Assembly (NCBI RefSeq): GCF_002150805.1
Contig: NZ_MTBA01000002.1
Coordinates: 1 to 49,862 of the forward strand
Length of the DNA stretch: 49,862 nt
Reading direction: 5' to 3'
Source: Oceanospirillum sanctuarii
Lineage (GTDB): Bacteria; Pseudomonadota; Gammaproteobacteria; Pseudomonadales; Halomonadaceae
Shown here: positions 41,397-49,862 of the stretch, in pieces
Position numbering within the stretch: position 1 is the first letter of the stretch
Layout: each line of letters begins with the position of its first letter
Translations under genes and position numbers: made by a program
The notes under the pieces: generated by a model
Told to the model about the DNA's origin: nothing
Database searches by the model: none
The model's input: the letters and a program-made list of their open reading frames with translations, nothing else

Positions 41397-41416
41397 TTTT
41401 AATCAATCGATTAAAA
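41397..41416. promoter_or_regulatory. candidate operator directly before the TetR-family gene
   Basis: TTTTAATC-AATC-GATTAAAA is a perfect 8+4+8 dyad ending 12 bases before the ATG. Size, position and symmetry suit autorepression by the encoded regulator, but this is inference. Confidence 0.5.
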
Positions 41417-41428
41417 GACGTAGCCCAC

Positions 41429-42088
41429 ATGAACGCAGAATTTAAACCCGTAAAAGCCAAAAAGCGCGGTCGCCCGACCAGCAAAAGTGCCCGCAATGTT
41501 CGAGAAAATCTGATCATTGCCGCGCGATCCTGTTTTATCGAAAAGAACTACCAACAGGTCACCACCCGTGAGATTGCAGCCCGCGCTCAATCCACCATGG
41601 CGATGATTCACTATTACTTCGGCAACAAAGAAGGCTTGTTCCAGGCGATGTTTATCGAGACTTTCGAGCCTCTGCATCAACTGGTTCTGGATGGCGTGGA
41701 AAACCCGCCTGAGAGCTTTTCTGACTTCTTCCAGCGCTACTATGCCCTGATGTCAGAATACCCCGGTTTCATCGTGGTGATCCTGAAGTGCCTGCTGTTT
41801 GAAGATGGCCCGCTGGAAGATGACTTTATCCAACAGAGATTCCGCGAGAAATGTCGCCCGATGGAGATCATGCTGCGCAAGATGCAAGAGCGTGGTGTAT
41901 TGAATCCTGAGCTGGATCCCAAAATGCTTCATATCAGCATGCTGAGCCTGATGAATCAGCCTTTCCTGATGGCGCCCAATCTTGAGGTGACTATGGGGAT
42001 CACCCCTGATAAGGCATTCTGGATGGAGCTGGCAGCGCATCAGTGCAAACTGCTGGAGAACGGTTGCCTGAACCGTCAGGCGGCCTGA
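41429..42088 (+). CDS. TetR/AcrR-family transcriptional regulator
   Basis: 219 residues with the TetR N-terminal helix-turn-helix domain (about 24-70: IIAARSCFIEKNYQQVTTREI followed by IHYYFGNKEGLFQAM) after a basic arm (KPVKAKKRGRPTSKSARNV). The C-terminal ligand domain does not resemble a subfamily I can name. The gene stands alone, flanked by terminators on both sides; the nearest genes (gltD, pgpA) are housekeeping, so its targets are not apparent from context. Two GATTAA dyads upstream suggest autoregulation. Confidence 0.9.
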   Translation: MNAEFKPVKAKKRGRPTSKSARNVRENLIIAARSCFIEKNYQQVTTREIAARAQSTMAMIHYYFGNKEGLFQAMFIETFEPLHQLVLDGVENPPESFSDFFQRYYALMSEYPGFIVVILKCLLFEDGPLEDDFIQQRFREKCRPMEIMLRKMQERGVLNPELDPKMLHISMLSLMNQPFLMAPNLEVTMGITPDKAFWMELAAHQCKLLENGCLNRQAA

Positions 42089-42115
42089 TCGCAGACCAAT
42101 ACCCGAACTGGCTAC

Positions 42116-42147
42116 AAAAAAGGCCGGAGCAACTGCTCCGGCCTTTT
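42116..42147 (+). terminator. bidirectional terminator between the TetR gene and pgpA
   Basis: Perfect stem AGGCCGGAGC/GCTCCGGCCT with four-base loop and T runs on both strands; it can serve the TetR gene and, on the minus strand, the rib-nusB-thiL-pgpA operon. Confidence 0.9.
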
Positions 42148-42175
42148 TGTTTGTTCTTTATCTGATGATCGACTG

Positions 42176-42652
42176 TTACCAAAGACGCATCAGAACCTGC
42201 ATACCGATCCAGGCGTAAACACCCGCCAACACGTCATCCACCATAATACCGAAACCTCCGGCAACACGGCGGTCAGCCCATTTCACGGGCCAGGGTTTGA
42301 GCACATCAAAAAAGCGGAACAGGACAAAACCGACCAAGGCCCATTCCCAACCCTGCGGGGCGAGGAACATGGTCAGCCAATAACCGACAAACTCATCCCA
42401 AACAATACCGGAATGATCATGAACACCAAGATCTTCAGAGGTACGCTCGCACAGCCAGACACCAATGACAAAGGTGACGGCTAGTAGAACGAGAAACCAG
42501 ACCGGGGAAAGAAACTGGATCCAGAGCAGATAAGGGATAACCGCTGCTGCAGTACCCACTGTGCCGGGAGCCCAGGGAGCAGCGCCACTACCCAGTCCAA
42601 ACGCAAGAAAGTGAACCGGATTGCGCCACATACTGGCAGGAGCGCGGTTCAT
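42176..42652 (-). CDS. pgpA: phosphatidylglycerophosphatase A
   Basis: Inner-membrane enzyme removing phosphate from phosphatidylglycerophosphate. The 158 residues have the PGTVGTAAAV and HSGIVWDEFVGYW motifs typical of PgpA and four hydrophobic segments. Its ATG overlaps the thiL TAA by one base (TAATG), indicating coupled translation; last gene of the nrdR-rib operon. Confidence 0.95.
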   Translation of the reverse strand: MNRAPASMWRNPVHFLAFGLGSGAAPWAPGTVGTAAAVIPYLLWIQFLSPVWFLVLLAVTFVIGVWLCERTSEDLGVHDHSGIVWDEFVGYWLTMFLAPQGWEWALVGFVLFRFFDVLKPWPVKWADRRVAGGFGIMVDDVLAGVYAWIGMQVLMRLW

Positions 42653-43653
42653 TAGCGTTTATCCTTAAAGTGATCAAAGCCAACAGAAGCACTCTCAGGG
42701 ATACCACGAATCCCTTCCTGAGCGGTCACCATACCGATGGCATGCAGCGAGACTTTGCTCTGCTCTGCGCTGACCTCAAGCTCCAGACGGCGCTGAGGCG
42801 AAACCGTGAAGCACAGCTCATAATCATCACCACCGGATAACGCCCCCTGAGAGCAACTCTCTGGTGACATATCAGCATGGTTAAAACAGGGGATACGGTT
42901 ATGGTCAAGGCTTGCCCCAACGCCACTGGCCGTCAGTATATGTCCCAGATCAGCCAGAAGACCGTCAGAGATATCGATGGCACTGCTGACACGACTCGAA
43001 AGCACAGAGATCAGATCAAAGCGCGGTTCAGGGTAAAGGTAAGCTTTAAGCGCAGCGCGATCACTTTCAGAAAATACCGAATCTTCTGCGTTCAAAGCGT
43101 CGAGATCCGGTAAAGGCAAGCCTTTAGACAGCAGACCCTGAGCAATGCGCAAACCTGCTGCCGCCGTGCCCAGCTTTCCGGAAACATAGATAATATCGCC
43201 CGGTTTTGCGCCCTTTCGACGCCAGGCCGCCCCCTGAGTGACATAACCCTGAACCTGAACACTCATAGAGAGCTGGCCACGGGTCGTATCGCCACCCACC
43301 AAGGCAACGCCATAGCGTTGACTCAGATCCGCCATACCTCGGGAAAATTCTGCCAGCCAAGCTTCATCAACCTCTGGCAGGCTGATCGCCAGGGTAAACC
43401 AGGCAGGCTGAGCGCCCATCGCGGCCAGATCACTCAGGCTGACCGCCAGAGCACGCCAGCCGATACTGTGAGCCGGAGCTTCAGGTAAGAAATGAACCCC
43501 CGCAACCGAGGTATCCACAGACACCGCCAGTTGCTTGCCCTGAGGGACAGCGATTAACGCACAATCATCGCCAATCCCGACACAGACATCCCGGCGGGAT
43601 TGCTGAAGCTCAGGGGCAGCAAAATAGCGATGGATCAGTTCAAACTCACCCAA
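42652..43653 (-). CDS. thiL: thiamine-monophosphate kinase
   Basis: Phosphorylates thiamine monophosphate to the diphosphate cofactor. The 333 residues show the N-terminal PurM-like domain (GIGDDCALI, SVDTSVAGVHF) and ATP-binding loops (DISDGLLADLGHI). The start is TTG at 43653; its product begins MGEFELIHRYFA, like Pseudomonas ThiL, and the AAGGG site nine bases upstream lies in the end of nusB. Confidence 0.95.
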   Translation of the reverse strand: MGEFELIHRYFAAPELQQSRRDVCVGIGDDCALIAVPQGKQLAVSVDTSVAGVHFLPEAPAHSIGWRALAVSLSDLAAMGAQPAWFTLAISLPEVDEAWLAEFSRGMADLSQRYGVALVGGDTTRGQLSMSVQVQGYVTQGAAWRRKGAKPGDIIYVSGKLGTAAAGLRIAQGLLSKGLPLPDLDALNAEDSVFSESDRAALKAYLYPEPRFDLISVLSSRVSSAIDISDGLLADLGHILTASGVGASLDHNRIPCFNHADMSPESCSQGALSGGDDYELCFTVSPQRRLELEVSAEQSKVSLHAIGMVTAQEGIRGIPESASVGFDHFKDKR

Positions 43654-43658
43654 AGGAA

Positions 43659-44156
43659 TCAGCCCTTACGACGCTCGGCAACTTCTGCAGCACGCAGGCG
43701 AATCGCCAGCTTGTCCAGAATACCGTTGATGTACTTGTGACTTTCCGTCGCACCAAAGCTTTTCGCCAGCTCAACTGCTTCGTTAATCACCACACGGTAA
43801 GGAACGTCGATGCGCTTGCTCAGCTCATAGGTGCCCATACGCAAAATTGCCAGCTCAACCGGGTCCAGTTCGTCAACGCGACGATCCAGCAGAGGTGCAT
43901 ATTCCTTATCCAGATCAGCTTTCTGCTGTGGGATGTTATGCAGCAGTTCGTTGAAATAAGCCAGATCGGCAATTTCTACTGCTGACGTAATATCCTCGTG
44001 AGATTCCAGCGCATCATCCGGACGGGCAGCACGAATCTGAAGCTCGATCTGCTGCAGTGCTGCACCTGTCATCTGCCATTGATACAGACCCTGTACGGTG
44101 AGCTGACGGGCAGCGTGACGAGCTTGGGTTTTACTGGTTTTTTTACCTTGGGACAT
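43659..44156 (-). CDS. nusB: transcription antitermination factor NusB
   Basis: RNA-binding partner of NusE (S10) in rRNA antitermination. The 165-residue all-helical protein has the arginine-rich N-terminus ([20 protein letters not shown]) and the DKLAIRLR end. Sits between ribH (48 bases) and thiL (5 bases), its usual place. Confidence 0.96.
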   Translation of the reverse strand: MSQGKKTSKTQARHAARQLTVQGLYQWQMTGAALQQIELQIRAARPDDALESHEDITSAVEIADLAYFNELLHNIPQQKADLDKEYAPLLDRRVDELDPVELAILRMGTYELSKRIDVPYRVVINEAVELAKSFGATESHKYINGILDKLAIRLRAAEVAERRKG

Positions 44157-44204
44157 TGAGGAGTAACCGCGAGTTAAGTATTAAATTTCCGAATTACGTT
44201 GAAA

Positions 44205-44672
44205 TTACAACGTGTTAAACAGGCTAACCATTTCCAGAGCGCACAGAGCGGCTTCAGAACCTTTGTTACCTGCTTTTGTGCCGGAGCGCTCGATGGCCTG
44301 TTCGATTGTGTCCACTGTCAGTACACCGTTAGTGATAACCACACCGGTTTGCAGAGACAGCTGACCCAGACCTTTCGCACATTCGCCAGCAACATATTCA
44401 AAGTGAGGTGTACCGCCACGGATCACCGCACCCAGAGTGATTACAGCATCCGGCTGTTGTTTTTCGATCACTTTCTTAGCGACCAGAGGCAGTTCCCATG
44501 CACCTGGCGCACGAACTACAGTGATGTTCGCTTCATCAACACCGTGACGACGCAGCGTGTCGATAGCACCTTCAACCAGATGCTCAACCACGAAGCTGTT
44601 GAAACGACCTACAACGATAGCGTACTGACCGTTACAGTTTACGAAATTGCCTTCTACGGATTTGATAGTCAT
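44205..44672 (-). CDS. ribH: 6,7-dimethyl-8-ribityllumazine synthase
   Basis: Condenses 5-amino-6-ribitylaminouracil with 3,4-dihydroxy-2-butanone 4-phosphate, the penultimate riboflavin step. The 155 residues contain the substrate motifs [16 protein letters not shown] and [14 protein letters not shown]. Between ribB and nusB in the operon. Confidence 0.96.
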   Translation of the reverse strand: MTIKSVEGNFVNCNGQYAIVVGRFNSFVVEHLVEGAIDTLRRHGVDEANITVVRAPGAWELPLVAKKVIEKQQPDAVITLGAVIRGGTPHFEYVAGECAKGLGQLSLQTGVVITNGVLTVDTIEQAIERSGTKAGNKGSEAALCALEMVSLFNTL

Positions 44673-44735
44673 TTTTGGTTCCTGATAACTTTTTGTTTTT
44701 TCCTGAAAGATGTCACCGCGATCTACGGGCAGAAC

Positions 44736-45857
44736 TTACTCTTCACAAGGAATATATTCTTCGATTTCCAGATCGAAACCTGAGATCGCATTAAATTTCA
44801 TTGGTGAGCTCAAAAGACGCATTTTGCCCACGCCCAGATCACGCAGAATCTGAGAACCTGTACCTACGGTCAGGTAAGCGCCGGAAGCACTGACATTCAC
44901 TTTGGACTGCTGACGGCCATTCTGAATCAGATCAACAGAATCACGGATATCGATACGCTCGTTGGTATCCAGCAGCAGAACCACACCTTTGCCTTCCTGA
45001 GCCACTTTTGCCAGCGCTTTACGCATGGTCCACTTACGCTCAGTTTCGTCCGCCGGAATCGCACCAACCACATCACGCAGCACTTCGGTACGGTTGTGAA
45101 CACGAACCATCACCGGGTCATCCGCGCTGATATCACCCAGAGTCATCGCCAGATGGGTACAACCCTGAATCTCATCTTTATAGGTCACGTAGTTGAAGTC
45201 ACCGTATTCAGTGGCCATAACGCCTTCCTGATCACGGGCAACCGTGTGCTCGTTGGTGGTACGGTAGTGGATCAGATCTGCAATGGTACCGATCTTGATG
45301 CCATGCTCCTGAGCGAACAGTTCCAGATCCGGACGACGAGCCATGGTGCCGTCTTCATTCATGATCTCAACGATCACAGACGCAGGTTCATAACCAGCCA
45401 TACGTGCCAGATCACAACCGGCTTCTGTATGGCCAGCACGACTCAGAACACCACCCGGCTGAGCCATCAGCGGGAAGATGTGACCGGGCTGAACGATATC
45501 TTCAGCTTTGGCATCACGCTTAACCGCAGTACGTACGGTATGCGCACGATCAGCAGCAGAGATACCTGTGGTAACACCTTCAGCAGCTTCAATCGACAGG
45601 GTGAAGTTTGTGGAGAACTGAGCACCGTTGCTCTGTACCATCAAAGGCAGTTTCAGCTGCTCACAACGATCGCGGGTCAGTGTCAGACAGATCAAACCAC
45701 GGGCGTATTTCGCCATAAAGTTGATATCTTCCGGACGAACCTGCTCCGCAGCAATAACCAGATCACCTTCATTTTCGCGATCTTCGTCGTCCATCAGGAT
45801 AACCATTTTACCCTGACGGATATCTTCCAATAACTCTTCAACAGTGTTCAGTTGCAT
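44736..45857 (-). CDS. ribB: 3,4-dihydroxy-2-butanone-4-phosphate synthase with degenerate GTP cyclohydrolase II-like domain
   Basis: Converts ribulose 5-phosphate to the four-carbon riboflavin precursor. From ATG 45857 (AGGA upstream) it has 373 residues; the longer GTG reading from 45881 is less likely. Residues 1-205 form the synthase domain, with the acidic [11 protein letters not shown] motif and the [12 protein letters not shown] loop. The C-terminal ~165 residues align with GTP cyclohydrolase II but lack the zinc-binding cysteine motif and the active-site residues around it ([15 protein letters not shown] instead). Such RibBX-type fusions are known in proteobacteria; GTP cyclohydrolase II must be encoded elsewhere. 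Confidence 0.93.
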   Translation of the reverse strand: MQLNTVEELLEDIRQGKMVILMDDEDRENEGDLVIAAEQVRPEDINFMAKYARGLICLTLTRDRCEQLKLPLMVQSNGAQFSTNFTLSIEAAEGVTTGISAADRAHTVRTAVKRDAKAEDIVQPGHIFPLMAQPGGVLSRAGHTEAGCDLARMAGYEPASVIVEIMNEDGTMARRPDLELFAQEHGIKIGTIADLIHYRTTNEHTVARDQEGVMATEYGDFNYVTYKDEIQGCTHLAMTLGDISADDPVMVRVHNRTEVLRDVVGAIPADETERKWTMRKALAKVAQEGKGVVLLLDTNERIDIRDSVDLIQNGRQQSKVNVSASGAYLTVGTGSQILRDLGVGKMRLLSSPMKFNAISGFDLEIEEYIPCEE

Positions 45858-45873
45858 ATTCGTTCCTAAGCTG

Positions 45874-46536
45874 TCAGCCACGGTGAAAACCGTTCTGAGC
45901 TAAAAATTCGAGACTGATATCGGCTTTTGCCGGCTGCGCTGGTTCAGACTTACTGATGAGTCGTTCCAGATAGCGCGCAATCAGGTCTACTTCTAAATGT
46001 ACCGGCTGGCCTGAGGTATAGCCCTGCAGTACCGTTTCCGCCAGTGTATGGGGAACAATATTGAGTTCAAAAACGTCCCCTTCAATACCGTTCACGGTCA
46101 GGCTGGTTCCTTCCACGGTGATCGAACCGCGATCCGCAATATATTTCAGCAGATGTTCCGGTGCCTGAACCCGAAAACGCACAGAGCGGGCGTCTTCCCG
46201 ACGCTCCAGAATCTTACCAACGCCATCCACGTGGCCGCTGACAATATGGCCACCCAGACGGGAGGTCGGCATCATCGCCTTTTCCAGATTAACCGCCTGT
46301 CCCAGACGGTAATTCTTAAAACAGGTATGACGTACGGTTTCCAGTGAGACATCAGCCCAGAAACCTTTGCCGTGCAGTTCCGTTACGGTCAGACAAACAC
46401 CGTTGACCGCGATACTGTCGCCCAACTTAACATCTGTCATATCCAGAGTATTAACAGCAACCTTGACGCGGTAGTCGCCGCCTGAAGGCTGTAAACTCTC
46501 AATTGTACCAACCGCTTCGATAATTCCGGTAAACAT
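45874..46536 (-). CDS. ribE: riboflavin synthase alpha chain
   Basis: Dismutates two lumazines to riboflavin. The 220-residue protein has two tandem lumazine-binding repeats; each has the SIAVNGVCLTV / TVEGTSLTVNG type motif. The true N-terminus is MFTGIIEAVG at 46536, because the ATG shares a base with the ribD TAA stop (TAATG); an upstream in-frame extension is not family-like. Confidence 0.96.
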   Translation of the reverse strand: MFTGIIEAVGTIESLQPSGGDYRVKVAVNTLDMTDVKLGDSIAVNGVCLTVTELHGKGFWADVSLETVRHTCFKNYRLGQAVNLEKAMMPTSRLGGHIVSGHVDGVGKILERREDARSVRFRVQAPEHLLKYIADRGSITVEGTSLTVNGIEGDVFELNIVPHTLAETVLQGYTSGQPVHLEVDLIARYLERLISKSEPAQPAKADISLEFLAQNGFHRG

Positions 46537-47675
46537 TATTGTGATTTTCCTGTAAAACGGGCGGTTATCATCATATCTGCACCCACCATCCGACAATCGG
46601 TCAGCGTGAGTCGCTTCTGATCAGCCATTTTGGTGATTCCCGGAAGATGCAGTAAACCCCGGGCACCATCCCCCATTAGAGTTGGCGCCATAAATACGAC
46701 CAGCTCATCGATCAGTCCTGCTTCCGCAAAAGCACCGGCAAGAGTTGCACCGGTTTCCAGCAGAACGTCATTACACTCGCGCTGATTCAGATATTCCATC
46801 AGAGCCAGTAAGCTGACACGACCTTGCTCCGCAGGCAGTTGAAGACAAACCGCTCCCGCTTGTTCAAGACGCGCCTGCTTGTCGGAATCAGACTCGGTAA
46901 AAACAACCAGAGTTTCACCGGGCTGCTGCAGAATTTTAGCGTTTTCCGGCAGACGCAAATGGCTATCCAGTACCACTCTTAACGGCTGACGTTTTGCAAT
47001 CTGTTCTGCATCGGGAAGATTCAACTGTTCAGCTCGAACCGTTAATGCGCTGTCATCGGCAATGACCGAATCCACTCCACTGATAATAGCGGAACTACCA
47101 GCTCTAAGTTGCTGAACCTGAGCCCGTGCCGAAGGGCCAGTGATCCACTGGCTTTCACCGGATGCCATCGCCGTCCGTCCATCCAGACTACAGGCCAGTT
47201 TCGCCCGCACAAAAGGGCGTTTTAAGGTCATTCGCTGGATAAAGCCGGGGTTCAGCGCTTTAGCGTCGGCTTCACATACTCCCGACAGCACCTCAATGCC
47301 GGCAGCCTCCAGTTTGCGAATGCCGTTACCGGCAACCAGAGGATTCGTGTCCTGCATACCAATAACCACACGGGATACCCCTGCTTTGATTAAAGCATCG
47401 GAACAGGGTGGTGTTCTTCCGGTATGAGAGCAGGGCTCAAGAGTCACATACGCTGTACAACCGGCAGCATCGGAAGTCTGTGCCAGCGCATTAACTTCCG
47501 CATGACCTTCGCCTGCTTTCTTGTGCCAGCCCTCAGCGATAATCTCGCCATCTTTAACCAGCACGCAGCCAACACGGGGATTAGGGAAAGTGGTGAAGTG
47601 ACCTTTGCGGGCAAGACGGATAGCTCTTGCCATAAAGTAAGCATCAGAGGTCTGATGCGACTCTGTGAACGTCAT
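46536..47675 (-). CDS. ribD: bifunctional diaminohydroxyphosphoribosylaminopyrimidine deaminase / 5-amino-6-(5-phosphoribosylamino)uracil reductase
   Basis: Two consecutive riboflavin steps in one protein of 379 residues. The N-terminal cytidine-deaminase-like domain has HAEVNAL and the PCSHTGRTPPC zinc motif; the C-terminal part is a dihydrofolate-reductase-like reductase (RPFVRAKLACSLDGRTAM and later SGVDSVIADDSALTVR). Nine bases after nrdR. Confidence 0.96.
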   Translation of the reverse strand: MTFTESHQTSDAYFMARAIRLARKGHFTTFPNPRVGCVLVKDGEIIAEGWHKKAGEGHAEVNALAQTSDAAGCTAYVTLEPCSHTGRTPPCSDALIKAGVSRVVIGMQDTNPLVAGNGIRKLEAAGIEVLSGVCEADAKALNPGFIQRMTLKRPFVRAKLACSLDGRTAMASGESQWITGPSARAQVQQLRAGSSAIISGVDSVIADDSALTVRAEQLNLPDAEQIAKRQPLRVVLDSHLRLPENAKILQQPGETLVVFTESDSDKQARLEQAGAVCLQLPAEQGRVSLLALMEYLNQRECNDVLLETGATLAGAFAEAGLIDELVVFMAPTLMGDGARGLLHLPGITKMADQKRLTLTDCRMVGADMMITARFTGKSQ

Positions 47676-47684
47676 ACCAGTAAC

Positions 47685-48185
47685 CTATGAAGAGGAATCG
47701 TCTTTGGAAAGATGCTCACCGCGACTGAAAGGCGGATCCTGAGCAAGACGATCAATCTCGGCACGAAACTCATCAAGATCCTGAAAGCTACGGTAGACAG
47801 ATGCAAAGCGGATATAAGCCACCTGATCCAGCAGGCGAAGCTGAGCCATCACCTCTTCACCAATCAGACGGGATGCAACCTCACGCTCACCGCGGGCACG
47901 CAGGCGCTGACGAATACGCTCAATAGCGGCTTCGAAAGATTCGGTACTGACAGGACGTTTTTCCAGAGCACGCTGCATGCCGGCACGAAGTTTAGCTTCA
48001 TCAAAAGCTTCCCGCTTGCCGTCATGCTTAACAATCTTGGGCATCACCAGTTCTGCAGTTTCATAGGTGGTAAAACGCTCACCACAGGAGAGGCATTCAC
48101 GACGACGGCGAACCTGATCGCCATCAGCCACCAATCGGGAGTCTGTAACTTTTGTTTCCTGTGCACCGCAGAAGGGACAATACAT
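47685..48185 (-). CDS. nrdR: transcriptional repressor NrdR
   Basis: Nucleotide-sensing repressor of ribonucleotide reductase genes. The 166 residues start with a zinc ribbon (C3, C6, C31, C34) and continue with an ATP-cone domain (about 49-139). Heads the nrdR-ribD-ribE-ribB-ribH-nusB-thiL-pgpA cluster. The interval to glyA contains a 6+8+6 dyad (CACATT/AATGTG, near 48260-48279) but I did not find a clear promoter or an FMN riboswitch. Confidence 0.96.
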   Translation of the reverse strand: MYCPFCGAQETKVTDSRLVADGDQVRRRRECLSCGERFTTYETAELVMPKIVKHDGKREAFDEAKLRAGMQRALEKRPVSTESFEAAIERIRQRLRARGEREVASRLIGEEVMAQLRLLDQVAYIRFASVYRSFQDLDEFRAEIDRLAQDPPFSRGEHLSKDDSSS

Positions 48186-48288
48186 AGTAGGCTCTGGTTA
48201 TCTTGTGGGGGTAATTGCCAACAGAATGCCGAAATAACAAACACTCAGGGCAATGGCCCACATTTTACCCTTAATGTGAGCAGATACA

Positions 48289-48318
48289 AATAAGCCCGGC
48301 ATATAGCCGGGCTTATTC
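48289..48318 (-). terminator. intrinsic terminator after glyA
   Basis: Stem AATAAGCCCGGC/GCCGGGCTTATT with five-base loop, 17 bases past the glyA stop on the minus strand. Confidence 0.85.
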
Positions 48319-48334
48319 TTACAACGAACAGCGA

Positions 48335-49591
48335 TTACGCGTAAACAGGGAAGCGCTTACAAACAGCCTTCACTTTTTCTTTTACAGCGTTGATTGTGTC
48401 TTCGTTGTTGATATCGTCCAGAATGTCACAGATCCAGTTAGTCAGTTCAGTAACTTCTGCTTCTTTGAAACCACGACGGGTTACAGCAGGAGTACCGATA
48501 CGCAGACCGGAAGTAACGAATGGAGAACGAGGATCGTTAGGAACAGAGTTCTTGTTCACAGTGATGTTGGCACGGCCCAGAGCCGCATCCGCATCTTTAC
48601 CACTGAACTCTTTATCGATCAGGTCAACCAGGAACAGGTGATCATCAGTACCTTCAGATACGATCTTGATGCCACGAGCCATAAAGGTCTCAGCCATCGC
48701 CTGAGCATTCTTAACAACCTGCGCCTGATACGCTTTCCACTCTGGCTCCATCGCTTCTTTGAAGCATACCGCTTTAGCAGCGATAACATGCATCAGAGGG
48801 CCACCCTGGGACTCAGGGAATACAGCGAAGTTCAGCTTCTTCTGCAGATCTTCATCAGCACGTGAAGACAGGATCAGACCACCACGTGGGCCGCCCAGAG
48901 TCTTGTGAGTTGTAGTAGTTACAACATCAGCAACGCCAACCGGAGACGGATAAACACCCGCAGCAACCAGGCCAGCGATGTGTGCCATATCAACAAACAG
49001 GTATGCGCCAACTTTGTCCGCGATATCGCGGAAACGCTGCCAGTCAACAACACGAGAGTAAGCAGAGAAGCCTGCAACGATCATTTTAGGCTTGTGCTCT
49101 TCAGCCAGACGCTCAACTTCCGCGTAATCGATCTCACCAGTTTCAGGGTGCAGACCGTACTGAACAGCATTGTAGATACGACCAGAGAAAGATACCGCAG
49201 CACCGTGAGTCAGGTGACCACCGTGTGCCAGGCTCATGCCCAGTACAGTGTCGCCCGGCTTACACAGAGCCATGTAAACAGCAGCATTAGCCTGAGAACC
49301 AGAGTGCGGCTGAACGTTAGCGTAAGTTGCGCCAAACAGTTCTTTAGCACGATCAATCGCCAGATCTTCAACAACGTCAACGTGCTCACAACCACCGTAG
49401 TAACGCTTGTTCGGGTAGCCTTCAGCATACTTGTTAGTCAGAACTGAACCCTGAGCCTGCATTACGCGAGGGCTGGTGTAGTTTTCAGATGCGATCAGTT
49501 CGATGTGCTCTTCCTGACGAACCGCTTCTGACTGCATCGCAGTCCACAGCTCATCATCATAGCCTGCAATGGTCATATCACGTGTGAACAT
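48335..49591 (-). CDS. glyA: serine hydroxymethyltransferase
   Basis: PLP enzyme interconverting serine and glycine with tetrahydrofolate, the main one-carbon source. In the 418 residues the PLP lysine K230 lies in [14 protein letters not shown] and the SENYTS substrate loop is at 35-40. Codon use is biased as in highly expressed genes. Monocistronic: terminator after it and its own leader before it. Confidence 0.98.
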   Translation of the reverse strand: MFTRDMTIAGYDDELWTAMQSEAVRQEEHIELIASENYTSPRVMQAQGSVLTNKYAEGYPNKRYYGGCEHVDVVEDLAIDRAKELFGATYANVQPHSGSQANAAVYMALCKPGDTVLGMSLAHGGHLTHGAAVSFSGRIYNAVQYGLHPETGEIDYAEVERLAEEHKPKMIVAGFSAYSRVVDWQRFRDIADKVGAYLFVDMAHIAGLVAAGVYPSPVGVADVVTTTTHKTLGGPRGGLILSSRADEDLQKKLNFAVFPESQGGPLMHVIAAKAVCFKEAMEPEWKAYQAQVVKNAQAMAETFMARGIKIVSEGTDDHLFLVDLIDKEFSGKDADAALGRANITVNKNSVPNDPRSPFVTSGLRIGTPAVTRRGFKEAEVTELTNWICDILDDINNEDTINAVKEKVKAVCKRFPVYA

Positions 49592-49628
49592 TATCTACCT
49601 CTAGCCTGAATGTTGAGTATGTCGGATA

Positions 49629-49657
49629 AATCCGCTCAAAAACTGGAAAAGCGGATT
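49629..49657 (-). promoter_or_regulatory. hairpin in the glyA leader
   Basis: AATCCGCT and AGCGGATT form a perfect 8-base stem with a 13-base loop about 40-65 bases before the glyA ATG. No glycine-riboswitch core is recognisable. A poor TTCAAG/TACGAT promoter may lie just upstream. Confidence 0.4.
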
Positions 49658-49823
49658 CTATCGTACTTGTACTTTAGGTTCACTTGAAAAGAATAAATTT
49701 TCACCCTCAGAATATTCAACCTTCAGCCCTGTCGGCAAGAAACATTATCTAATGCCACATCAGTGCTGATAATGCTGCTCCACAGCATCTTCCTCTTACG
49801 GTCTAAGCCTTTCTTTCAGGCAT

Positions 49824-49853
49824 AAAAAAACCCCGTCTCATTGAGACGGGGTT
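49824..49853 (-). terminator. terminator of a minus-strand gene beyond the right edge
   Basis: Stem CCCCGTCTC/GAGACGGGG with three-base loop; the seven-base A run on its left becomes a T run on the minus strand, so it ends a transcript entering from beyond the window. Confidence 0.75.
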
Positions 49854-49862
49854 TCGTATTAG

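Noticed and set aside
45858-45881. Extended N-termini for ribB (GTG 45881) and ribE (from 46596)
   Set aside because: Internal ATGs match family N-termini, have ribosome sites or TAATG coupling, and avoid overlap with the upstream gene.
48186-48334. Possible FMN riboswitch before nrdR/rib genes
   Set aside because: The conserved RFN core was not found on the minus strand; only a short dyad and the glyA terminator are there.
49592-49823. Possible glycine riboswitch upstream of glyA
   Set aside because: Only a simple 8-base hairpin is seen; no aptamer core or tandem arrangement.

Overview
The window looks like ordinary, vertically inherited chromosome of a marine gammaproteobacterium, most likely from the Oceanospirillales/Oceanospirillaceae and close to Pseudomonadales. 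The reasons are gene order (hemB-ppk; ubiE-ubiJ-ubiB-hisE-tatABC; hslVU; argS next to a SPOR protein; priA/rpmE; malic enzyme; mrcA/pilMNOPQ-aroKB-damX-gltBD; nrdR-ribD-ribE-ribB-ribH-nusB-thiL-pgpA), which I recall as close to Pseudomonas, and the aspartate-type metal site in HemB. This placement is inference. I see no tRNA, rRNA, IS element, prophage or CRISPR array.

Layout. 1-3.5 kb: hemB-ppk on the minus strand. 3.7-5.3 kb: a membrane sterol-desaturase-like hydroxylase and elbB on the plus strand. 5.3-8.15 kb: a minus-strand three-gene unit of two tandem ODP-type di-iron metallo-beta-lactamase-fold proteins followed by a degenerate HD-GYP protein; this is the least conventional part of the window. 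8.4-16.3 kb: minus-strand blocks for Tat export, hisE, ubiquinone synthesis (ubiB, ubiJ, ubiE), a DUF971 protein and the HslVU protease with a sigma-32-like promoter. 16.6-21.35 kb: priA, argS and an FtsN-like SPOR protein on the minus strand. 21.5-23.4 kb: rpmE and a malic enzyme on the plus strand. 23.7-26.3 kb: PBP1a (mrcA), divergent from the pilMNOPQ-aroK-aroB-damX series. 35.2-41.2 kb: gltBD with a near-consensus promoter. 41.4 kb: a TetR-family regulator with two GATTAA dyads in front. 42.2-48.2 kb: the riboflavin/nusB/thiL/pgpA operon headed by nrdR. 48.3-49.6 kb: glyA.

How the genes work together. Most encode core functions: tetrapyrrole, ubiquinone, aromatic, glutamate, riboflavin, thiamine diphosphate and one-carbon metabolism; cell-wall synthesis and division; type IV pilus assembly; protein quality control. 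The pil genes overlap by 4-14 bases, and thiL/pgpA and ribD/ribE share one base in TAATG, indicating translational coupling. The RibB protein carries a GTP-cyclohydrolase-II-like C-terminus without the zinc cysteines, so a real RibA should be elsewhere. hisI, commonly beside hisE in related genomes, is absent here.

The best candidate for something under-described is the ODP-ODP-(GN)GYP operon. It looks like an oxygen or redox sensing module coupled to a GYP protein whose HD dyad is replaced by Gly-Asn, and it ends in a perfect palindrome containing its own stop codon and that of the convergent elbB. Several intergenic dyads (hemB leader, upstream of the ODP genes, hisE-tatA, upstream of the malic enzyme, upstream of the TetR gene) are unexplained and listed separately. 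All function calls come from reading motifs by eye; no database search was run.
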